In this document: piece by piece, positions 59,725 to 64,000 of the stretch | How positions within the stretch are numbered: position 1 is the stretch's first letter | Layout: each line of letters starts with the position of its first letter | Assembly (NCBI GenBank): GCA_963682005.1 | Contig: OY820914.1 | Coordinates: forward strand, 1,240,001-1,304,000 | DNA length: 64,000 nucleotides | Origin: CAIYUC01 sp963682005 | GTDB lineage: Bacteria; Bacteroidota; Bacteroidia; Bacteroidales; FEN-979 | Direction: 5' to 3' | The notes under the pieces: generated by a model | Database searches by the model: none | Told to the model about the DNA's origin: nothing | Seen by the model: the letters and a program-made list of their open reading frames with translations, nothing else | Translations under genes and position numbers: made by a program

Positions 59725-60753
59725 ATGAAGAAGAAAACCAGTTTCAACCTACACCGGCTATTATTAACAATTATTGCGGCATCCGGACTTCTCTTCCTTT
59801 TTAGCAGGGCTGCCGATACCACTGCAATAAAAACAATCTCTTCTCCCAAAGAAGTCAAAGACACGACCTACTTTTCCTCACATAAAAATGCTGCTGAAAA
59901 TGAAAAGTGTCTTGGTTGCCATGGCCAGTCAAGGTATCAATTTGAAAATAAAGAGAATAAAAAGATCATCACCCGGAAAATGTTTTCCGAACTAATCGTT
60001 AAACGTAATCTATTTTACGAATCAAATCACAGGGAATTCCGTTGCACGGACTGCCATTCAGAGGATTATCTGACATTTCCCCACGCTGGAAACCTGATGA
60101 TGCAGGCAATGCCTAATTGCCTTGATTGCCATGGCGGGGACTCAAAATATGCAAAATTTCATTTTGAAAACATTGAAACCGAATTCAATGCAAGTGTTCA
60201 TGTGAAACGCCTTGGAGAGGGGTTCACCTGCTGGAAATGCCATAACGGACATGTATATAAAATTACCGCCCGGACAAATCAGAATATAAAGCAGACAATT
60301 GCTTACGATAATGCAATCTGCCTGAATTGCCATACCGACAGTCTGAATTTCCAGATCCTCACTGATAAAGAAAGCCCGAACCTGATCTCAAAACATGATT
60401 GGCTTCCAAATCAGCGTCTTCATTTCAGCTCTGTCAGGTGTATAGAATGCCACACAAAGAAATCCCCGACCGATAGCACCCTTGTTGCCCATGAAATCCT
60501 TCCGAAAAACCAGGCAGTTAAAAAATGCCAGGAATGCCACTCTACCAGTTCCGTTCTGATGGCTGCACTTTACCGCTATGAAGTCCGGGAGATCAGAAGC
60601 ACCAGGGGGTTTATCACAGGTTCAATCGTGAATGATAAGTACGTCATCGGCGCAAACAGGAATTATTTCCTTAATATGCTCAGCCTCGTCATTGTTGGCC
60701 TTACCCTGATAGGGATCTTTATTCATGCAATTTTGAGGATCATAAAAAAATAA
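59725..60753 (+). CDS. Seven-heme membrane-anchored cytochrome c
   Basis: The 342-residue protein has an N-terminal signal or anchor helix (residues 10-27) and seven CXXCH motifs: C62LGCH, C107TDCH, C132LDCH, C169WKCH, C199LNCH, C239IECH and C268QECH. A C-terminal membrane helix (LNMLSLVIVGLTLIGIFIHAIL) follows. It resembles cytochrome c3/NapC-like quinol-linked cytochromes in topology, but the haem count and spacing fit no single named family. It likely takes electrons from the cytochrome b and quinone module encoded next, on the periplasmic side of the inner membrane. Confidence 0.87.
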   Translation: MKKKTSFNLHRLLLTIIAASGLLFLFSRAADTTAIKTISSPKEVKDTTYFSSHKNAAENEKCLGCHGQSRYQFENKENKKIITRKMFSELIVKRNLFYESNHREFRCTDCHSEDYLTFPHAGNLMMQAMPNCLDCHGGDSKYAKFHFENIETEFNASVHVKRLGEGFTCWKCHNGHVYKITARTNQNIKQTIAYDNAICLNCHTDSLNFQILTDKESPNLISKHDWLPNQRLHFSSVRCIECHTKKSPTDSTLVAHEILPKNQAVKKCQECHSTSSVLMAALYRYEVREIRSTRGFITGSIVNDKYVIGANRNYFLNMLSLVIVGLTLIGIFIHAILRIIKK

Positions 60754-60769
60754 TATAGATTATAGAATT

Positions 60770-61393
60770 ATGTCTGAAGAAAAATTATACCTCTACCCGG
60801 TTTATATCAGGATATGGCACTTGTGTAATGCGGTGTTCTGTCTTCTGCTCATTATTACCGGGATCAGTATGCAGTTTTCAAACCCGAAATTCCCGCTGAT
60901 CCGCTTTGACGTTGCCGTTTCTGTTCATAATATTGTTGGAATACTACTCACGGTAAACTATTTTATCTTCTTTATCGGGAACCTGTTTTCCGGAAATGGA
61001 ATCTATTACAGGATGGGATTCCGCGGCCTTGTTTCAAGATTAAAATCACAGTTCAATTATTACATCCGGGGAATATTCAGGAAAGATCCCGTTCCTTTCC
61101 CGGTTACAAAAGAAAGAAAATTCAACCCCCTTCAGCAATTCACATATGTGTGGACCATGTATCTGCTGGTACCAGTTGTTTTTATCACAGGTTGGGCCAT
61201 GATGTATCCGGATGTGTTCATCCCGCTGAAGTTTTTGGGTTTCAGTGGTCTCCACCTTACTGACCTGTTTCATATCCTTGCCGGATTCCTGATCTCCCTA
61301 TTTATGCTCATACATGTATATTTCTGCACCATCGGGAAGACACCATTGAGCAATTTTGCAGGTATTATCAATGGATACCATGAAACCCACTGA
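60770..61393 (+). CDS. Cytochrome b subunit (Ni-hydrogenase/formate-dehydrogenase type)
   Basis: The 207-residue membrane protein has four helices and candidate haem b histidines in each: RIWHLCNAVF, VSVHNIVGI, LFHILAGF and LIHVYF. It fits the Ni_hydr_CYTB (PF01292) group, which transfers electrons between quinone and periplasmic redox proteins. It lies 16 bases after the seven-heme cytochrome gene, so the two are a likely functional pair in the inner membrane. Confidence 0.87.
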   Translation: MSEEKLYLYPVYIRIWHLCNAVFCLLLIITGISMQFSNPKFPLIRFDVAVSVHNIVGILLTVNYFIFFIGNLFSGNGIYYRMGFRGLVSRLKSQFNYYIRGIFRKDPVPFPVTKERKFNPLQQFTYVWTMYLLVPVVFITGWAMMYPDVFIPLKFLGFSGLHLTDLFHILAGFLISLFMLIHVYFCTIGKTPLSNFAGIINGYHETH

Positions 61394-61421
61394 GTCAAAA
61401 TAAATCAACAAACCATTCATC

Positions 61422-62390
61422 GTGGAAGACAAAAACAACAAGAAAAAGTCAAGGCGCGATTTTCTCAGGAAAGGCCTTATCGCCGGAGCCGGCGTAGTCG
61501 CAGGAGGCAACCTCATCGCAGCCTATATCGATAAATCAAAACCTGAATCCGGGGAAAAAGTGAAAGCGCTCACCACCGACGGAGAGATCATCGAAGTCGA
61601 TAAGGCCCATATTCACGCTCCACGTGTATCCATTGAAGAATCACACGCCGGCATCCCCGGAAGGAAATTTGTCATGGTCATCGACCTCGCAAAATGCAAA
61701 AATGCACGAAAATGCGTGGAAGCGTGCCAGAAAGGACATTATCTTCCGAAAAGCCAGGAATTCATGAAGGTTTACCTGCTCCAGGATTCTGATAAATCGG
61801 CTCCATACTGGTTCCCCAAACCATGCTATCATTGCGATAATCCCCTGTGTGTAAGCGTATGCCCTGTCGGAGCAACCTATAAGCGAAGCGATGGGATCGT
61901 TCTGATCGATAATGAACGCTGCATCGGATGCAAGTTCTGCATGACGGGTTGCCCCTATTCAACCCGCGTTTTTGCATGGAAACATTACGAGGAATATGAG
62001 AAGGACGATCAGCCTTATTCTCCGGAGGCCAGCAGTCCTGGAAAAGAAGGCACTGTTTCGAAATGCGACTTCTGCCCGGATTTGATCAGATTGGGGAAAC
62101 TCCCTTATTGTGCTCAAAGTTGCCCGATGGGTGTGATCTATTTCGGGGATATCGATGAAGACACCGTTACAAACGGAACAGAGACTCTCCGTTTCAGTGA
62201 GCTGATCCGCGACCGCGCCGGGTTCAGGTACCTTGAAGTCCTCGGTACACGCCCAAGCGTTTATTACCTTCCCCCGGTAGACCGGCAGTTTCCTGTTGAC
62301 CGGGGATTTAACGGCCTTGACGAAAGCGTAAAGAACAGGTACAACAACACACCTTACGGTAAAACCCATAATACAAACAATGGAAAATAA
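61422..62390 (+). CDS. Tat-exported four-cluster ferredoxin subunit (NrfC/PsrB type)
   Basis: The 322-residue protein starts with GTG and has a Tat signal (KSRRDFLRKGLIAGAGVVAGG). The mature part carries four cysteine sets for [4Fe-4S] clusters: CKNARKCVEACQ, CYHCDNPLCVSVCP, CIGCKFCMTGCP, and CDFCPDL together with CAQSCP. This is the electron-wire subunit found beside NrfD-type membrane proteins in respiratory complexes. It overlaps the NrfD gene by 11 bases, which indicates coupled translation. No molybdopterin catalytic subunit is visible before the window ends. Confidence 0.9.
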   Translation: MEDKNNKKKSRRDFLRKGLIAGAGVVAGGNLIAAYIDKSKPESGEKVKALTTDGEIIEVDKAHIHAPRVSIEESHAGIPGRKFVMVIDLAKCKNARKCVEACQKGHYLPKSQEFMKVYLLQDSDKSAPYWFPKPCYHCDNPLCVSVCPVGATYKRSDGIVLIDNERCIGCKFCMTGCPYSTRVFAWKHYEEYEKDDQPYSPEASSPGKEGTVSKCDFCPDLIRLGKLPYCAQSCPMGVIYFGDIDEDTVTNGTETLRFSELIRDRAGFRYLEVLGTRPSVYYLPPVDRQFPVDRGFNGLDESVKNRYNNTPYGKTHNTNNGK

Positions 62391-63726
62391 AGCAATTCGG
62401 GACAAATTATTGAAGGAGGTGGCCCCTCACCTTGAGAAGACAACACCTGCTGCATTTCTCTGGATCTTCTTTCTTTTATGTGTCATCGCGCTCGGTGTAT
62501 ATGCATTCATAGCACAGGTGACACAGGGACATATTGTAACCGGGATGAGGGACAATGTCGTCTGGGGTATTTATATCGTCAACTTCATTTTCTTTATGGG
62601 GATGAGCTATGCCGGAGCTATTATTTCCGGGGCTTTGCAACTTTTCAGGACAGAATGGAGAAAGCCCATTATCCGGCTGGCCGAATACCTGGCAATCATT
62701 TCTCTTCTGATCGGACCGGGGTATATCCTCCTCTGCATCGGGCGGCTTGACCGGTTGCCTTACCTGGCTATTTTTGGACGTATCCAATCCCCGATCACCT
62801 GGGACGTCATCGCCATCTCGACTGATATTTTCGGGTGTCTTATCTTCCTCTATTTATCAACATTACGTGATATTGCGAGTCTCCGTGATTTTTCCGAGCT
62901 CAAGATCCCTAAATGGAGAAAAAAACTCTATAGTATCCTCGCTCTCGGATACACAGGAACTGCAGACCAGGTCAAAAGACTGAAACGTGCCACGGATATA
63001 ATGGCTGCCATGGTCATTGCCATCGCAATCATTGTTTATTCCGTGTTGGCATGGATCTTCAGCGTAACACTTCAACCCGGATGGCACAGCACCATTTTCG
63101 GACCCTATTTCGTGATCGCTGCAGTTTATTCCGGAACCGGGGTTCTTGTTGTTGCCATGTACATCTTTCGGCGTGTATATCACCTTGAACAATACATTAC
63201 ACGTAAGCATTTCGTTGCCATGGGCGTGCTTATGGTTGTGCTTGCAGCTCTTTTCGGCTATTTTACTTTTAGTGATTACCTCACGAAATGGTATGGTTCC
63301 GAGAAAAATGACGAAAGCCTAATTAAGATCCTTTTCTCAGAATACTACTGGCCATTCATTTTCTCAAACTACATCGGGGTGCTGGTCCCATTGCTTGTCG
63401 TTGGAATTCCAAAGCTTCGCAACATTTCAACCATTACCATTTCTGCAGTTATCGTAATCATCGCTCTCTGGATCAACCGCTACCTGATCGTGGTTCCCAC
63501 CCTCGAATCTCCGTACCTCCCGATCCAGGATTCACGCCCGGAATGGGCAAACTATTCTGCCACCTGGGTGGAATATTCCCTTACGGCAGCAGGCGTTGCC
63601 TTGCTATGCCTGTTATATACTCTGGGCTCAAAGTTTTTCCCGGTGATGAATATTTCCGAAATGTCGGAGGTGCCGGAGCATGAGCTTCCGGAGGGTCCGT
63701 TTAAGAATGAAGAGTCTTTAATTTAA
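62380..63726 (+). CDS. nrfD: NrfD/PsrC-family quinone-reactive membrane subunit
   Basis: The 448-residue protein has about ten membrane helices, including WGIYIVNFIFFMGMSYAGA, LIGPGYILLCIGR and YYWPFIFSNYIGVLVPLLV, with the R/W-rich loops of the long NrfD group. It exchanges electrons between the quinone pool and the four-cluster ferredoxin encoded upstream, whose gene it overlaps by 11 bases. The long form, above 400 residues, is closer to HybB/ActC/DsrP-like subunits than to the short E. coli NrfD, so the symbol is only approximate. Confidence 0.87.
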   Translation: MENKAIRDKLLKEVAPHLEKTTPAAFLWIFFLLCVIALGVYAFIAQVTQGHIVTGMRDNVVWGIYIVNFIFFMGMSYAGAIISGALQLFRTEWRKPIIRLAEYLAIISLLIGPGYILLCIGRLDRLPYLAIFGRIQSPITWDVIAISTDIFGCLIFLYLSTLRDIASLRDFSELKIPKWRKKLYSILALGYTGTADQVKRLKRATDIMAAMVIAIAIIVYSVLAWIFSVTLQPGWHSTIFGPYFVIAAVYSGTGVLVVAMYIFRRVYHLEQYITRKHFVAMGVLMVVLAALFGYFTFSDYLTKWYGSEKNDESLIKILFSEYYWPFIFSNYIGVLVPLLVVGIPKLRNISTITISAVIVIIALWINRYLIVVPTLESPYLPIQDSRPEWANYSATWVEYSLTAAGVALLCLLYTLGSKFFPVMNISEMSEVPEHELPEGPFKNEESLI

Positions 63727-63744
63727 TACCATATACCTGCCATC

Positions 63745-64000
63745 ATGAGAATCCTTCAAAAAGCTACCTGTATCTTCCTTTTGGCATTTATGGCCCTGAG
63801 CCAGAATTCAGCATTCACCCAGGAAAAAAAAGATACCGTAACAGAGTTGAATCCCCGGATATTTTTTTTATATCAATGCACCTCCAATGATAGTATCGCC
63901 CTCTCGGCATCCATAAGCGTGAAGAGGGAGGAAGGCCCATTTGCCCTTCAGAATGCCATCCTGGAGTTCTCTGCCTCCGCAGGAACGGAAACAAGGGTCC
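63745..64000 (+). CDS. Exported protein of unknown function (3' end missing)
   Basis: An open frame runs from ATG 63745 off the right edge. It begins with a signal peptide (MRILQKATCIFLLAFMALSQ, cleavage near AFTQ) and continues FFLYQCTSNDSIALSASISV and FALQNAILEFSAS, beta-rich with one cysteine and no CXXCH in the visible 85 residues. It starts 18 bases after the NrfD stop codon on the same strand, so it probably belongs to the cytochrome cluster. No family is recognised. Confidence 0.6.
   Translation, partial: MRILQKATCIFLLAFMALSQNSAFTQEKKDTVTELNPRIFFLYQCTSNDSIALSASISVKREEGPFALQNAILEFSASAGTETRV

Noticed and set aside
56178..63726. Alternative complex III (Act) operon
   Set aside because: No ActB-type molybdopterin-like/FeS fusion, no ActD or ActF, and only one NrfD-type subunit; the seven-heme protein has a C-terminal anchor unlike ActA.

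Overview
The window looks like a chromosome segment of an uncultured Bacteroidota (Bacteroidia-like) bacterium with anaerobic or microaerobic respiration. The evidence is: several promoters of the Bacteroidota form TTTG-N19/20-TAnnTTTG; few Shine-Dalgarno sequences; three secreted proteins with type IX secretion (T9SS) C-terminal domains; PorT-like and DUF5777 beta-barrels; and GH3-like, HdeD and lamin-tail proteins of the kinds common in this phylum. No rRNA or tRNA gene was seen.

Layout. 1-11.7 kb: the 3' part of a beta-helix/dockerin-like surface protein, a minus-strand block (HdeD, LysE, GH3-like), a plus-strand nuclease-fold protein and RluA-type pseudouridine synthase, a TPR histidine kinase/LuxR regulator pair, a small exported protein, and a SpoU methyltransferase followed by an AT-rich gene-poor gap. 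12.0-18.2 kb: a nitric-oxide defence locus comprising an Rrf2/NsrR-like regulator, ferredoxin-like protein, quinol NO reductase, YgbA-type protein, cupin, DUF438-hemerythrin-PAS protein and DUF2249 protein. A shared TACCTA motif lies before the regulator, ferredoxin and NO reductase genes. 18.3-31.1 kb: a cohesin/dockerin-like exported protein, cupin, RlmI-like methyltransferase with a repeat-derived peptide insert, HemW, a histidine kinase, PorT-like barrel, LolA-like protein, a large sortilin-like propeller protein, DsrE, and a RelA-type protein whose hydrolase site has decayed.

31.2-54 kb: M16 and M28 peptidases, a RAYT transposase between inverted REP palindromes, T9SS cargo proteins, a LytS/LytTR pair surrounded by palindromic repeats, RNase R, a double ABC ATPase, ComF, a two-gene IS91-type element (HUH transposase plus tyrosine recombinase), and a lamin-tail gliding-type protein. 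54-64 kb: aspartate-semialdehyde dehydrogenase, a Crp/Fnr regulator, and a cytochrome cluster cut by the right edge. The cluster has a six-heme-motif lipoprotein, a small CX4CH lipoprotein, a DUF5777 beta-barrel, a mono-heme cytochrome c, a seven-heme membrane-anchored cytochrome, a cytochrome b, a Tat ferredoxin and an NrfD-type quinone subunit.

The last cluster is the best candidate for an undescribed system. It supplies, in one run, an inner-membrane quinone module, periplasmic and outer-membrane haem carriers and a putative outer-membrane barrel. Two FNR-like palindromes lie beside the Crp/Fnr gene at its head. The window also carries several dispersed palindromic repeat families, one copy of which has entered a protein-coding gene in frame.
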